In this document: positions 15,974 to 26,019 of the stretch, piece after piece | Position numbering within the stretch: position 1 is the first letter of the stretch | Layout: every line of letters starts with the position of its first letter | DNA from: an uncultured Siphonobacter sp. | GTDB taxonomy: Bacteria > Bacteroidota > Bacteroidia > Cytophagales > Spirosomataceae | Assembly: GCA_913774715.1 (NCBI GenBank) | Contig: CAJYHS010000246.1 | Span: forward strand, 1 to 64,000 | Length of the DNA stretch: 64,000 nucleotides | Direction of reading: 5' to 3' | Notes under the pieces: generated by a model | The model's database searches: none | What the model was told of the DNA's origin: nothing | What the model saw: only the letters and a program-made list of their open reading frames with translations | Position numbers and translations under genes: made by a program

Positions 15974-18613
15974 TGAAAGATTTGCCAGTGCTTCCCGAAG
16001 AGCCACGATCTTTAACTCCGCATCGGCTTTTTTCTGACGTTCTTTTTCTACAATTTCCGGTTTCGCATTGGCCACGAAACGCTCGTTGGAAAGCTTGGCA
16101 TCCACCGATTTCATGAAACCTTCGTTATACTCGATTTCCTTGGTTAATCGTTCTCGTTCGGCTTCAACGTCGATCTTCTCACCTAAAGCAATGAAGATTT
16201 TATCGGTTTTAATCAGGAATGGTGAAACGCCAGCTACGTCTTCGCTCACGAATTCAACGGGTGTGGTATTAGCCAGTTTCTGAATGATCGGATCAATCTT
16301 CTGGTAACGATCCACATACTCCGTGCGAACAGCGAGAGGTAAGGTTTCTTTCGGTGAAAGACCTTTGGAGTTGCGGGTTTCCCGGACTTTGGTTACTACT
16401 TCAAAAAGCGTATCAAAATCTGCTACAATGGCTGGATCAATAGTACCTACGATGGGGTAATCCGCCCGGCAGAGGCTTTCTCCTTCGGCACGTTCCCGCA
16501 GACTTTGCCAGATTTCTTCGGTAATAAACGGCATGAAGGGGTGCATCAGGGCCATTAGTTTTTCGAAGAAAGCAACGGTCGTTTCGTAAGTTTCTGCATC
16601 AATGGGCTTACCGAACTCAGGCTTGATAATCTCCAGATAGTTCGAGCAGAATTCATCCCAGATCAGTTTATAAGCAGCGTGCAGAGCGTCTGAAATACGG
16701 AATTTGCTAAAATGATCCAGAATTTCGGCCAGCGTTGCATTCAACTTTGACTCAAACCAGGCAAAGGCTTGTTGATTCGAAGCGGGAGCGGATTCGGTAG
16801 AAATTTCCCAGCCTTTAATGAGACGGAAGGCATTCCATACTTTATTACAGAAATTCCGACCCTGTTCACAAAGCTTTTCATCAAACAGCAAATCATTACC
16901 AGCGGGAGCGGAGAAGAGAAGTCCCGTCCGAACGCCATCCGCACCGAATTTGGCAATCAGGTCCAGCGGGTCAGGGGAGTTTCCAAGTTGCTTAGACATT
17001 TTCCGGCCCTTTGCATCGCGGACAATACCCGTCAGGTATACGTTCTTGAATGGACGCTCGCCCATAAACTCATACCCCGCCATGATCATCCGGGCTACCC
17101 AGAAGAACAGAATGTCAGGACCCGTCACCAGATCGCTGGTGGGGTAATAGAATTTAATATCCTCGTTATCCGGGTTTGATAAGGCATCAAATACACCAAA
17201 CGGCCACAGCCAGGACGAAAACCAGGTATCGAGTACATCAGGATCCTGCTCTAAATCCTGTTCCGTCAGAGCAAAAAGCTGCATTTCGTGCTGAGCTTTC
17301 CGCAGAGCTTCGCGTTTATTTTTGGCTACGATGATGGTACCATCCTGTAAGTAGAACGCCGGAATCTGCTGCCCCCACCAAAGCTGACGAGAAATACACC
17401 AGTCGCGGATATTCTCCATCCATACCCGGTAGGTATTCTTGAACTTGGCCGGAATCAGGGCTACTTCATCGTTCATGACGGAATCCAGGGCCGGTTTGGC
17501 CATGTCGTCCATTTTTAACCACCACTGCATGGACAGTTTAGGTTCGATTACCGCACCCGTTCGTTCGGACGTTCCTACGTTGGATTTATACTCTTCGATT
17601 TTTTCCAGGTAACCCTTTTCTTCGAGCTCCTTGATAATGGCTTTGCGAGCGGCAAAACGATCCATCCCTACGAAGAGCTGAGCTTTTTCGTTGAGTGTTC
17701 CGTCGTCGCTGAGAATATCAATAACCGGCAGACGGTGTTTCTGACCGAGTTCGTAGTCATTCAAATCGTGAGCCGGGGTTACTTTCAACGCTCCAGTACC
17801 GAAATCCATCGTTACGTATTCATCCAGAATGATCGGAATTTCGCGATCAATCAAAGGAATGCGAACTTTCTTGCCGTGCAGGTGCGTATACCGCTCATCA
17901 TCAGGGTGAACGCAAATCGCCGCATCGGCCATGATCGTTTCGGGACGAACGGTGGCGATGGTAACAGAAGTACCGTCTTCACCAACCACGGGATACTGGA
18001 TATGAACAAACTTCGATTGTACTTCCTTGAAGATTACCTCTTCATCGGATAAGGCCGTTTTGCCCTGAGGGTCCCAGTTTACCATCCGAACACCACGGTA
18101 AATCAGCCCTTTATTATACAAACGAACGAATACATCAATTACTGACTCATAGTACTTCTCGTCCATGGTGAATCGCGTACGATCCCAATCACAGGAAGCT
18201 CCGAGTTTCTTGAGTTGTTCGAGAATAATTCCGCCGTATTTGTCTTTCCACTCAAAGGCATACGAAAGAAACTCATCGCGGCTGAGATCCGTCTTGGCGA
18301 TTCCCCGCTCCTTAAGCATGCCTACGACTTTGGCTTCCGTCGCGATGGAGGCGTGATCCGTACCCGGCACCCATACCGCCTCTTTGCCTTCCATGCGGGC
18401 CTTGCGGACCAGAATATCCTGAATGGTATTGTTGAGCATGTGGCCCATGTGTAGGATTCCCGTGACGTTTGGGGGAGGAATCACAATGGTGTACGGCTCT
18501 TTTTCAGGATTAGGCTTGGACGCAAAAAGCTTGTGCTGGAGCCAGTAGGCATACCACTTGTCTTCAACCTCGTTGGGTGAATACGTTTTAGAAATCGTGC
18601 TCATGGTAGTCAT
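15971..18613 (-). CDS. valS: Valine-tRNA ligase
   Basis: 880 residues, a full-length class Ia synthetase. The HIGH motif appears in PPPNVTGILHMGH (near 47-59) and KMSKQ in GRKMSKQLGN (near 539). The editing domain has the usual ATVRPETIMAD. A Val-specific C-terminal coiled-coil (after about 810, DVEAERERLTKEIEYNEGFM) is present, which separates it from IleS. The start is taken at 18613; a Met three codons later (18604) is equally possible. A -7 box lies 38 nt upstream and a strong terminator follows. Confidence 0.96.
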   Translation of the reverse strand: MTTMSTISKTYSPNEVEDKWYAYWLQHKLFASKPNPEKEPYTIVIPPPNVTGILHMGHMLNNTIQDILVRKARMEGKEAVWVPGTDHASIATEAKVVGMLKERGIAKTDLSRDEFLSYAFEWKDKYGGIILEQLKKLGASCDWDRTRFTMDEKYYESVIDVFVRLYNKGLIYRGVRMVNWDPQGKTALSDEEVIFKEVQSKFVHIQYPVVGEDGTSVTIATVRPETIMADAAICVHPDDERYTHLHGKKVRIPLIDREIPIILDEYVTMDFGTGALKVTPAHDLNDYELGQKHRLPVIDILSDDGTLNEKAQLFVGMDRFAARKAIIKELEEKGYLEKIEEYKSNVGTSERTGAVIEPKLSMQWWLKMDDMAKPALDSVMNDEVALIPAKFKNTYRVWMENIRDWCISRQLWWGQQIPAFYLQDGTIIVAKNKREALRKAQHEMQLFALTEQDLEQDPDVLDTWFSSWLWPFGVFDALSNPDNEDIKFYYPTSDLVTGPDILFFWVARMIMAGYEFMGERPFKNVYLTGIVRDAKGRKMSKQLGNSPDPLDLIAKFGADGVRTGLLFSAPAGNDLLFDEKLCEQGRNFCNKVWNAFRLIKGWEISTESAPASNQQAFAWFESKLNATLAEILDHFSKFRISDALHAAYKLIWDEFCSNYLEIIKPEFGKPIDAETYETTVAFFEKLMALMHPFMPFITEEIWQSLRERAEGESLCRADYPIVGTIDPAIVADFDTLFEVVTKVRETRNSKGLSPKETLPLAVRTEYVDRYQKIDPIIQKLANTTPVEFVSEDVAGVSPFLIKTDKIFIALGEKIDVEAERERLTKEIEYNEGFMKSVDAKLSNERFVANAKPEIVEKERQKKADAELKIVALREALANLS

Positions 18614-18979
18614 CTTTCGGGGAAAATCGCCCTAAACAGAAATTGGAATGCAAAGATACGCAATTGAAAGCCGTGGCGGTAATAACGGGCGTATTTGACC
18701 CGCTGGCAGCGAGTAGTCGACGGCTTATTAATTCAATCTGATTAATAGCTAATCGTGGGAATTCACTGTTCTTTTCACTGTTGCCAGCGAAAAAGCTGGC
18801 AGCGGCATAGAAACAGTTACTATGCTTCGGGTAACATTAAAATCATAACACATTTTATACAATCCCTAGTTCGGAAAAACGTGATTTGGAGGCAGATGCA
18901 TTATTTTTGTGAGCTAGCCCGTGGCTGAACCTCAGTCATGAGAGCACCTAACCATTCATTTACCTAGTTTCAACGCCAC
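18614..18979. other. Divergent intergenic region between valS and plsC
   Basis: 366 bp. It holds the valS -7 box and a hairpin, TGCCAGC (18782-18788) / GCTGGCA (18795-18801), with a 6-nt loop. TATTTTTG at 18902-18909 is a possible plsC -7 box. GCTGGCAGCGAG near 18703 echoes the hairpin arm. No reading frame with coding character was seen. Confidence 0.6.
18651..18658 (-). promoter_or_regulatory. -7 box of valS
   Basis: On the minus strand this reads TATCTTTG, an exact TAnnTTTG match ending 37 nt before the valS start codon. A clear -33 TTTG at the ideal spacing is not seen. Confidence 0.5.
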
Positions 18980-19765
18980 ATGAGTCGTTTTTTCGTGAAT
19001 GTTTATTCCATTTGGGCGGCCTTTTGGTTTGTGATTACGTTCCTGTTGATATTTCCGTTTCAGTTTATCTTTTTACAAAAAGAAGCCTGGAAACCCATGG
19101 CTCACCGTTGCAATCGGGTATGGGCTCATTTATTTTTTCCGTTGGTCGGAATGCCTATTCGGGTGCGTTATGAAGCGGGAAAACCCGATAAAAATCAGGC
19201 GTATGTCTTTGCGGCGAATCACTTTTCATACCTGGATGTAGCTTCCATGATGCTGATTGTGGATACGTATTTCGCTTTTCTGGGGAAAGACGTGTTAAAG
19301 AAAGCTCCTTTGTTTGGGTACATGTTTTCGAAACTCCACATTCAGGTAGATCGGAATGATCCCAAAAGTCGTTCGAAATCTTTGCAGCGATCGTATCGGG
19401 CATTGGAGTCAGGGAGAAGCATGGTGATTTATCCCGAAGGAGGCATCCGCACGAATAATCCGCCGCAAATGCATCCTTCCTTTAAAGACGGAGCCTTTCG
19501 CATGGCGATTCGGGAGCAGGTACCTTTGATTCCGATTTCGTTACTGAACAACTATCAGTTATTACCCGATAAGAAAAACATGCGTCTGTACCCCGGATCG
19601 GTGAAAGCGGTAATTCACAAATCCATTGAAACGAAAGGAATGACGGACGCCGATGTGGAAAACTTACGGCAGCAGGTGTTTGATATCATCCAAAAAACGC
19701 TGGACGAATACACCGCAAACCCGAAAATACACGATAAGGAATTTATTACACTTACTGTAATTTAG
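18980..19765 (+). CDS. plsC: 1-acyl-sn-glycerol-3-phosphate acyltransferase
   Basis: 261 residues. An N-terminal hydrophobic segment (about 9-30) precedes the PlsC domain. The catalytic H-x4-D is NHFSYLD (near 75-81) and the acceptor-binding motif is YPEGGIRTN (near 151-159). It acylates lysophosphatidic acid in phospholipid synthesis, or may use another acyl acceptor. gatC starts 88 nt later; the spacer has an imperfect inverted repeat. Confidence 0.9.
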   Translation: MSRFFVNVYSIWAAFWFVITFLLIFPFQFIFLQKEAWKPMAHRCNRVWAHLFFPLVGMPIRVRYEAGKPDKNQAYVFAANHFSYLDVASMMLIVDTYFAFLGKDVLKKAPLFGYMFSKLHIQVDRNDPKSRSKSLQRSYRALESGRSMVIYPEGGIRTNNPPQMHPSFKDGAFRMAIREQVPLIPISLLNNYQLLPDKKNMRLYPGSVKAVIHKSIETKGMTDADVENLRQQVFDIIQKTLDEYTANPKIHDKEFITLTVI

Positions 19766-19853
19766 TTGTTGATGGTTTGTTGAGGGTTATCCGTTTAACT
19801 CTGAGGTTAAATGAACCAACAACGAACCACCATCAACCCACAACCAAAAATAC

Positions 19854-20141
19854 ATGCAGGTCGAAAAAGATACCCTTCATAAAATGGCCAAACTGGCCCG
19901 TTTAAGCATCATTCCTGAAGAGGAAGAAAAGCTGACTAATACCCTGAGCAGTGTATTAACCTGGATGGAACAGTTGAATGAGCTGGATACTTCCAACGTA
20001 GAACCCTTGACCCACATGACGCTGGAAGTGAATGCGTTGCGGGAAGATAAAGCTCTGCAGACGATTACGCATGAGCAAGGCTTACGGAATGCTCCTGAAC
20101 GGGATGAAAATTACTTCCGGGTACCCAAAGTATTGGAATAA
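19854..20141 (+). CDS. gatC: Asp/Glu-tRNA amidotransferase subunit C
   Basis: 95 residues, family-typical. MAKLARLSI near the N-terminus, LTNTLSSVLTWMEQLNELDTSNVEPLTHM in the middle and NAPERDENYFRVPKVLE at the end all match GatC. It stabilises GatAB in making Gln-tRNA(Gln) or Asn-tRNA(Asn). gatA and gatB are not in the window. An inverted-repeat element lies 11 nt downstream. Confidence 0.95.
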   Translation: MQVEKDTLHKMAKLARLSIIPEEEEKLTNTLSSVLTWMEQLNELDTSNVEPLTHMTLEVNALREDKALQTITHEQGLRNAPERDENYFRVPKVLE

Positions 20142-20151
20142 AGAAACAATT

Positions 20152-20224
20152 GTAGAGACGCGACTTCGTCGCGTCTGGGCAGAGGCGATTTTAGTACCTA
20201 TGGCTGGTGAAGTCGCGTCTCTAC
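20152..20224. repeat. Small inverted-repeat element, copy 1
   Basis: A 73-bp element bounded by perfect 14-bp inverted ends (GTAGAGACGCGACT at 20152-20165, complement at 20211-20224). The left end is itself a hairpin, AGACGCGAC-TTC-GTCGCGTCT. It sits exactly between the gatC stop and the omega-amidase stop. A related 97-bp copy lies at 62179-62275. It resembles a non-coding REP/MITE-like element. Confidence 0.75.
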
Positions 20225-20226
20225 AG

Positions 20227-21006
20227 TTAGAGAATTTGAAACCTGTCTCCATCCAGTGATACCGGAAATTTCTCTCGAAATGTGGATAACTCTTCATGAT
20301 TAAGAGTAAAGCTGTGGATAAAGGATTTGGATTGTGGATAACTTATCCACTCCCCTCGGGAGTTAATCAATCCAGATGCTCCCGAATGAGCCAAACCGTT
20401 ACCGTCTTCTCCAATGCGGTTCACACCGATTACATAGCTCTGATTCTCAATGGCTCGGGCGGTTAAGAGACTTTTCCACACGGATTCCCGAACGGCGGGC
20501 CAATTAGCAGTATAAATCAATACGTCGTACTGGTTATCCACATTTCGACTCCATACTGGAAATCGCAGGTCATAACAGATCAGCGGACAGATGTTCCAGC
20601 CTTTCCAGTTTTTGATAATCCGTCGAGTACCTGCGGTGTAGACTTCGTGCTCGTTACCCATGCGGAACAAATGCCGCTTGTCGTAATAATCATACGTTCC
20701 ATCGGGCTGCATCCAGACCAGGCGGTTATAATACTTGCCATCTTCCTGCACGACAAAACTTCCCGTTACCACCGCTTGATACTGAGCAGCTATTTGCTTC
20801 ATCCAACGAGTGGTCGTCAGGTTCATGACCTCCGCCACTGGGGCCGGATTCATGGTAAAACCCGTGGTGAACATTTCGGGTAAAACGATCAGATCCGTAG
20901 GTTCGGTTAATTCCGCAAGCATTTCTTCAAACATCGCTCGATTGGCCGTGGGGTTTTCCCAGTGCAAATCCGCCTGAACGAGGGTAACGGTTAGAGGAGC
21001 AGTCAT
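20227..21006 (-). CDS. Omega-amidase / nitrilase-family hydrolase (YafV type)
   Basis: 259 residues from the ATG at 21006. The nitrilase triad is complete: Glu in VLPEMFTTGF, Lys in YDKRHLF and Cys in ICYDLRFP. The MxNEH segment and ANWPAVRE match the omega-amidase (YafV/NIT2) group, which hydrolyses alpha-ketoglutaramate or alpha-ketosuccinamate. The start is 10 nt after the T9SS cargo gene stop on the same strand, so it may be co-transcribed. The stop codon abuts the inverted-repeat element. Confidence 0.88.
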   Translation of the reverse strand: MTAPLTVTLVQADLHWENPTANRAMFEEMLAELTEPTDLIVLPEMFTTGFTMNPAPVAEVMNLTTTRWMKQIAAQYQAVVTGSFVVQEDGKYYNRLVWMQPDGTYDYYDKRHLFRMGNEHEVYTAGTRRIIKNWKGWNICPLICYDLRFPVWSRNVDNQYDVLIYTANWPAVRESVWKSLLTARAIENQSYVIGVNRIGEDGNGLAHSGASGLINSRGEWISYPQSKSFIHSFTLNHEELSTFREKFPVSLDGDRFQIL

Positions 21007-21016
21007 AAAACAGAAA

Positions 21017-23398
21017 TTAATACACAATCGTTAATGAGCCACTGATCGTCGGGCGACCATTGTTAGGCTTTATGACGTAATAATAAGTCGCAACGGGCAG
21101 TTTTTTTCCCTGGTAGGTTCCGTCAAAAGTAGTGCGATACCCTTTGGAAAGAAACAGCTCCGTACCCCAGCGATTAAAAATCTGTACTTCGGCATTGGGA
21201 TAATATTCAATGCCCGGCATTTCCCAGGTATCATTCTTGCCATCGCCGTTCGGGGTAATACCGTTGGGAATGGTAATGGGTTCCCAAATGGTTACCAGAA
21301 TAGCATCCTGTACTTCGCAACCCGTACTGGAGATAACTTTTAGGGTGTAACTAGTAGTCTGCGTAGGCGAGGCCGTTGGATTTTTAACAGTGGTAGAACT
21401 TAAACCTGTAGGGGGCGTCCATTCAAAAGACAAATTATCATCACACTGAGGCTGAAGAACGATGGATTCTCCCCGGACAATACCGACTTCTTCCGGCAAG
21501 TTCAACCAGGGAGCGGGAGACACAACAGCCGTTTGCTGGGCTGTAGCTTTACATCCATAGGCATTGGTAACCGTATACGTAACAGGGAATGAACCTACAC
21601 CTGCCTGTGAGGGATCAAATTCGTTACCTACTACGCCACGACCGGAAAAGACACCTCCAGCGGGTGTTCCTACTAGTGTAAGTTTAGTTACATTACTTTG
21701 ACATATGGGGGGGATGGGTTGTAGAGTTGCCGTAGCTTCCGGATTCAGACTGGCATCAAAAGCTGTAGATATAGCCGAGCAGGAACCCACGTTTACTTCG
21801 AACGTATAACGCCCGGAAGCTTTCACGACGTACCGATTTTGAGTTGCTCCAGCAATAGGTTGCCCATTCAAGAACCATTGATAGGTATAACCCGTACCCG
21901 AAGCTGCAACGAGAGCTACCGAATCTGAAGCACAAAATTGGCCTGAACTGGGCAGGGAAATGAATTCTGCTTTCGGAGTAGGATAGATTTCCACCTGTTT
22001 TGACAGTGTGTAGGTACAAAAATCATCCAGATTCTGAACACGAACCGCATACAAGCCTGATTGGGTAACGGGAATCGAAGAGCTGGTTTGAGAAAGAGTC
22101 TGCCCATCCTTCGACCAGGAATAACTGTAATTACCTGTCGCTGTTGAAAGTGTAATTTGTTGGGACTCGCAGGCGGGTAAGGGAACATTGGAAATAATTT
22201 CCGGTCCAGCTCCCGTTTTTAACGTTACCCGTACCGATTCCGAAGTTTTAGAAGCCGAGCAAACCGTAGTGGAGCTAATCACCACCTGATACACGCCCGG
22301 CGAGTTAACCTGGTAGGTATAGGTAGTGGCTCCGGGAATATTAATACCGTCTTTTTGCCACTGATACGCCGCATCGGCAATTTGCTGAACGGATAAATCC
22401 AGAAAACCTTTTTCACACACTTCCAGCTCTTTCACGGGCCTGGCAGGATCATCCTTGAGCGTAATGACAGGATCGGGCAGGCTATTATCGGGACAATCCA
22501 CCACAAGTAATTGAAAATCTCTGCGGACGGATCCAATTTTTTGGCCGTTTCGGTATTCATCGACCTGCACAGTAAAGGCAAATAGTCCTCGTTGACTAGC
22601 AGTAACACTTAAAACCCCCGTGACGGGATCCACCCGTAAAGCCGGATTTCCAGGAATAGCAAGATTTTCATTGAAACCGCCCGCCCATTGAACGGGAGGA
22701 TAGGGACTGGACTGGGGAACCGAAGGGTTAGGCATTGCTGCCGTGGAGTAACCCATGGCAGGCGTTACCAGTGAATAACGCAACTCATCGCCATCGGCAT
22801 CGGTAGCTCCGAAGTTGAGAGTAAAAGGCTTGTTAACGCAAATATATTCTCCGTTGGGGTGAGCAAAAATGGGAGATGAATTCAGAAAGGGCTGTCCATT
22901 AGCTAGCAAAGCCGGAAATTCCATATAAAACACCATCCCAGATCGACCCGGAGCCGTAATGTTGTCTGTAGCAGTATTACGACAACAGCGTTCCAGGGCA
23001 ATGTAATACCCTTGAGGATCACTATAATTAGCTGGAGATAAGTCGATGGATGCCGCATACCGAACAATGGAAGTTTTCAGTCCACGAGCTTCGGCACAAC
23101 TGGGATTGGAGTATTGAAGAGGCGTAATGGACTCCTGATAAAGCCGGATATTTCCATTAAACGCGTTCATTCGCTGGTTATCACTTTTGCGAAAAATAGA
23201 AACTACGAACGAAGCTTCTTTACCCGTATTGCTACCTCCAATCTCATCAAAATACAGATTCACATAAAGATTGTATTTTCCCGGTAGGTTACCCGTAGCG
23301 ACCATTTCGAAGTTACCCCCTACAATGTGGTTCGCCCGGCTGCTGAAGGCGACCAGAATCAATGAACTATAAAAGAGAAGGGTAAAAAAGTGTTTCAT
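21017..23398 (-). CDS. T9SS type B sorting domain protein with Ig/PKD-like repeats
   Basis: 793 residues. A signal peptide (about 1-22, ending SSRA) leads into a region seen in gliding-motility-associated secreted proteins (NHIVGGNFEMV). Three or four Ig/PKD-like modules follow (about 315-690) with repeated YxWxKDG/YQWFLNGQ motifs. The C-terminus (about 705-793) is a type B sorting domain: ITPNGDGKNDTW, VQIFNRWG and GTYQGKKLPVATYYYVI. It is presumably secreted by the type IX system and surface-attached, perhaps as an adhesin. The ligand is unknown. Confidence 0.85.
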   Translation of the reverse strand: MKHFFTLLFYSSLILVAFSSRANHIVGGNFEMVATGNLPGKYNLYVNLYFDEIGGSNTGKEASFVVSIFRKSDNQRMNAFNGNIRLYQESITPLQYSNPSCAEARGLKTSIVRYAASIDLSPANYSDPQGYYIALERCCRNTATDNITAPGRSGMVFYMEFPALLANGQPFLNSSPIFAHPNGEYICVNKPFTLNFGATDADGDELRYSLVTPAMGYSTAAMPNPSVPQSSPYPPVQWAGGFNENLAIPGNPALRVDPVTGVLSVTASQRGLFAFTVQVDEYRNGQKIGSVRRDFQLLVVDCPDNSLPDPVITLKDDPARPVKELEVCEKGFLDLSVQQIADAAYQWQKDGINIPGATTYTYQVNSPGVYQVVISSTTVCSASKTSESVRVTLKTGAGPEIISNVPLPACESQQITLSTATGNYSYSWSKDGQTLSQTSSSIPVTQSGLYAVRVQNLDDFCTYTLSKQVEIYPTPKAEFISLPSSGQFCASDSVALVAASGTGYTYQWFLNGQPIAGATQNRYVVKASGRYTFEVNVGSCSAISTAFDASLNPEATATLQPIPPICQSNVTKLTLVGTPAGGVFSGRGVVGNEFDPSQAGVGSFPVTYTVTNAYGCKATAQQTAVVSPAPWLNLPEEVGIVRGESIVLQPQCDDNLSFEWTPPTGLSSTTVKNPTASPTQTTSYTLKVISSTGCEVQDAILVTIWEPITIPNGITPNGDGKNDTWEMPGIEYYPNAEVQIFNRWGTELFLSKGYRTTFDGTYQGKKLPVATYYYVIKPNNGRPTISGSLTIVY

Positions 23399-23648
23399 AC
23401 GTCCGGATTCAAAACAACGTATCAGGAGAACGTCATCTGACCATCCTTCATTTTGCTGAAGAAGTGCTTTTCAGTAAATATCCAGTACGAAGTTACCACG
23501 ATAGAGTAGCTAATCTTGCATGAAATCGAAGGAGAATGGGCAGGATACGCATAAAAGCCAATCCAAATTGTATTTTTGTATAAGGTAGAAAAAAGCATAT
23601 TTGGTGCATTGAGCATCAGATCTGAAGGGAGACGACGACGATTATCTT

Positions 23649-25751
23649 ATGGAGCGAACAACGAATTTTTTTGATACCAAGATTGAATTTCTGAAAGGGG
23701 TAGGTCCACAAAAAGGGGCTTTACTGAATACAGAACTGAATATATTTACCTTCGGCGATCTTTTACAGCATTATCCCTTTCGTTACGAGGACCGCACTCG
23801 TTTTTACCGTATTTCGGAATTGCAGGAAGACTTACCCGGTGCCCAGATTAAAGGCCGCCTACGAAATTGGGAAGTCATTGGTGAGGGACACAAAGCCCGG
23901 CTGGTGGCTCAGTTCAGCGACGGATCAGGAACTATGGAACTGGCCTGGTTTCAGGGCATTTCCTTCATGGAAAAATCCCTGCTTCGCGATGGGCAGTACG
24001 TAATTTATGGTAAGCCGACGAGCTTCAACGGTAAATTCCAGATGGTGCATCCCGAAATGGAAGTACTGACGGCAGAAAACGAAAAAGGTGGTCACTGGCA
24101 GCCCGTCTACAACCTCACGGAGAAACTTCGTAAACGTTACGTTGATGCCAAAGCCATTGCCAAATGGCAACGACAGATTCTTGAATTAGCTGGATCCAGT
24201 ATTCGGGAAACCTTACCGCCCTTTTTGATTGAAAAATACCGTTTAGCTTCGAAAATTCAGGCCTTATGGGGAATCCACGTGCCCGGTAACGAGCAGCACA
24301 TCCACCAGGCCAAACGCCGACTGAAATTCGAAGAGTTATTTTACAATCAGTTAAGGTTAATAAAACAGAAAATCCTGCGTCGCACAGAATATCCCGGTCA
24401 GGTTTTCTCTGGAACTCAATTGATTCGTGAATTCTATGATGCTCATTTACCCTTTGATCTGACCGGAGCTCAAAAGCGGGTAATTCGTGAGATTTTTGAA
24501 GATATGCGGTCAGGTAAGCAAATGAACCGACTTTTGCAGGGGGACGTAGGTTCAGGGAAAACAATTGTCGCGTTCATCTGTATGCTACTAGCCATTGAAA
24601 ATGGAGCTCAGGCTTGCTTAATGGCACCAACAGAAATTCTGGCGGATCAGCACTTTAAAGGATTATTACCTTTCGCTGAAGCTATGGGACTTGGAATGGG
24701 TAAATTAACCGGATCAACCCCTAAAAAAGAACGGAAAGTTTTGCACGAAGGCTTGCTGGACGGCTCGATACAGATTGTAGTAGGAACACATGCTTTACTC
24801 GAAGATATTGTTCAGTTCAAGAATTTGGGTTTAGTTGTTATTGATGAACAGCACCGTTTCGGCGTGGCTCAGCGGGCCAAGCTCTGGCAGAAAAATGAAG
24901 TCGTGTATCCTCACATTCTGGTAATGACGGCTACGCCCATTCCCCGGACGCTGGCAATGACTTTATACGGTGATCTGGATTTGTCACAAATTGATGAGTT
25001 ACCCCCTGGCAGAAAGCCCATCGTTACCCGCTGGAAATCCGATCAGCACCGGCTGGAAGTCTTTGGCTTTGTGCGGAATGAGCTACAGAAAGGGCGGCAG
25101 GTCTATATCGTATATCCCTTGATTGAAGAATCTGAAAAGCTGGATTTCAAGGATTTGATGGATGGCTTTGAAAGCGTCAGCCGTGCCTTCCCAGATTACC
25201 AGATCAGTATCGTACACGGCAAAATGCCCGCCAAGGATAAGGATTTTGAAATGCAACGGTTCATTGCCCGGGAAACGATGATTATGGTGGCCACGACCGT
25301 AATCGAAGTAGGGGTCAACGTGCCCAATGCTTCGGTTATGATTATTGAAAGTGCTGAACGTTTTGGCCTTTCACAATTGCACCAGCTTCGAGGCCGCGTG
25401 GGCCGGGGGGCTGATCAGAGTTACTGTATTCTGATGACGGGCCTGAAACTCAGCACCGAAACCCGTACACGAATGAAGGTAATGACCGAAACCAACGACG
25501 GCTTCGTCATTGCTGATACCGACTTACGCCTTCGCGGCCCCGGTGATATGGCCGGAACCCAGCAAAGCGGCGTAGTAGATTTATTACTGGCCGATTTATC
25601 CAAAGACGGCGAAATACTGAAGGCAGCCCGAGAGTCGGCTCAGGAAATCTTGAACGAAGATCCCGAATTGGTGCTACCCCAGAATCAGGCCATCCGTGGG
25701 CAGCTGACTCATTTACGGGAAAATGAAAGTAACTGGGCGAGAATTAGTTAA
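23649..25751 (+). CDS. recG: ATP-dependent DNA helicase RecG
   Basis: 700 residues. An OB/wedge domain precedes the SF2 motor. Motif I is GDVGSGKT, motif II DEQH in VVIDEQHRFG and motif III TATPIPRT. The C-terminal helicase half has TTVIEVGVNVPNA, QLRGRVGRG and the RecG-typical DTDLRLRGPGDMAGTQQSG. It remodels stalled replication forks and Holliday junctions. The spacing suggests its own promoter. Confidence 0.96.
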   Translation: MERTTNFFDTKIEFLKGVGPQKGALLNTELNIFTFGDLLQHYPFRYEDRTRFYRISELQEDLPGAQIKGRLRNWEVIGEGHKARLVAQFSDGSGTMELAWFQGISFMEKSLLRDGQYVIYGKPTSFNGKFQMVHPEMEVLTAENEKGGHWQPVYNLTEKLRKRYVDAKAIAKWQRQILELAGSSIRETLPPFLIEKYRLASKIQALWGIHVPGNEQHIHQAKRRLKFEELFYNQLRLIKQKILRRTEYPGQVFSGTQLIREFYDAHLPFDLTGAQKRVIREIFEDMRSGKQMNRLLQGDVGSGKTIVAFICMLLAIENGAQACLMAPTEILADQHFKGLLPFAEAMGLGMGKLTGSTPKKERKVLHEGLLDGSIQIVVGTHALLEDIVQFKNLGLVVIDEQHRFGVAQRAKLWQKNEVVYPHILVMTATPIPRTLAMTLYGDLDLSQIDELPPGRKPIVTRWKSDQHRLEVFGFVRNELQKGRQVYIVYPLIEESEKLDFKDLMDGFESVSRAFPDYQISIVHGKMPAKDKDFEMQRFIARETMIMVATTVIEVGVNVPNASVMIIESAERFGLSQLHQLRGRVGRGADQSYCILMTGLKLSTETRTRMKVMTETNDGFVIADTDLRLRGPGDMAGTQQSGVVDLLLADLSKDGEILKAARESAQEILNEDPELVLPQNQAIRGQLTHLRENESNWARIS

Positions 25752-25821
25752 CGGAACTGTTTATAAATTAAAAAAGGTTTGTTAGGGTAGAGAGTTGTAA
25801 TTCTTAAACATTACGAATGTT

Positions 25822-26019
25822 ATGGGGGCAGAAAAATTAACATCATTACAACTGGAACTTTTAAAAGTCTATTCGTTTCAGCCATCAGAAAAAGACTTGA
25901 GAGCCGTTCAGAAAATGCTTTCAACCTATTTTTCTGACAAAATGATAAGTAAGATCGACGAGGCCGTTGAAGAAAAAGAAATAACGGAAGAAGATTTGGA
26001 TCGCTGGCTCAATGAATAG
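25822..26019 (+). CDS. Putative antitoxin of a PIN-toxin module
   Basis: 65 residues, acidic and helical (QLELLKVYSFQPSEKDLRAVQKMLSTYF, then EAVEEKEITEEDLDRWLNE). It is not a named family here, but small proteins of this kind precede PIN-family toxins. Its stop overlaps the start of a PIN-toxin reading frame by 8 nt (26012-26019), which is the usual antitoxin-toxin coupling. Since the toxin is frameshifted, the antitoxin is now probably an orphan. Confidence 0.65.
   Translation: MGAEKLTSLQLELLKVYSFQPSEKDLRAVQKMLSTYFSDKMISKIDEAVEEKEITEEDLDRWLNE

Noticed and set aside
22620-23090. T9SS type B protein as part of a gliding machinery locus
   Set aside because: No gld or spr genes are in the window; it is a cargo protein only.
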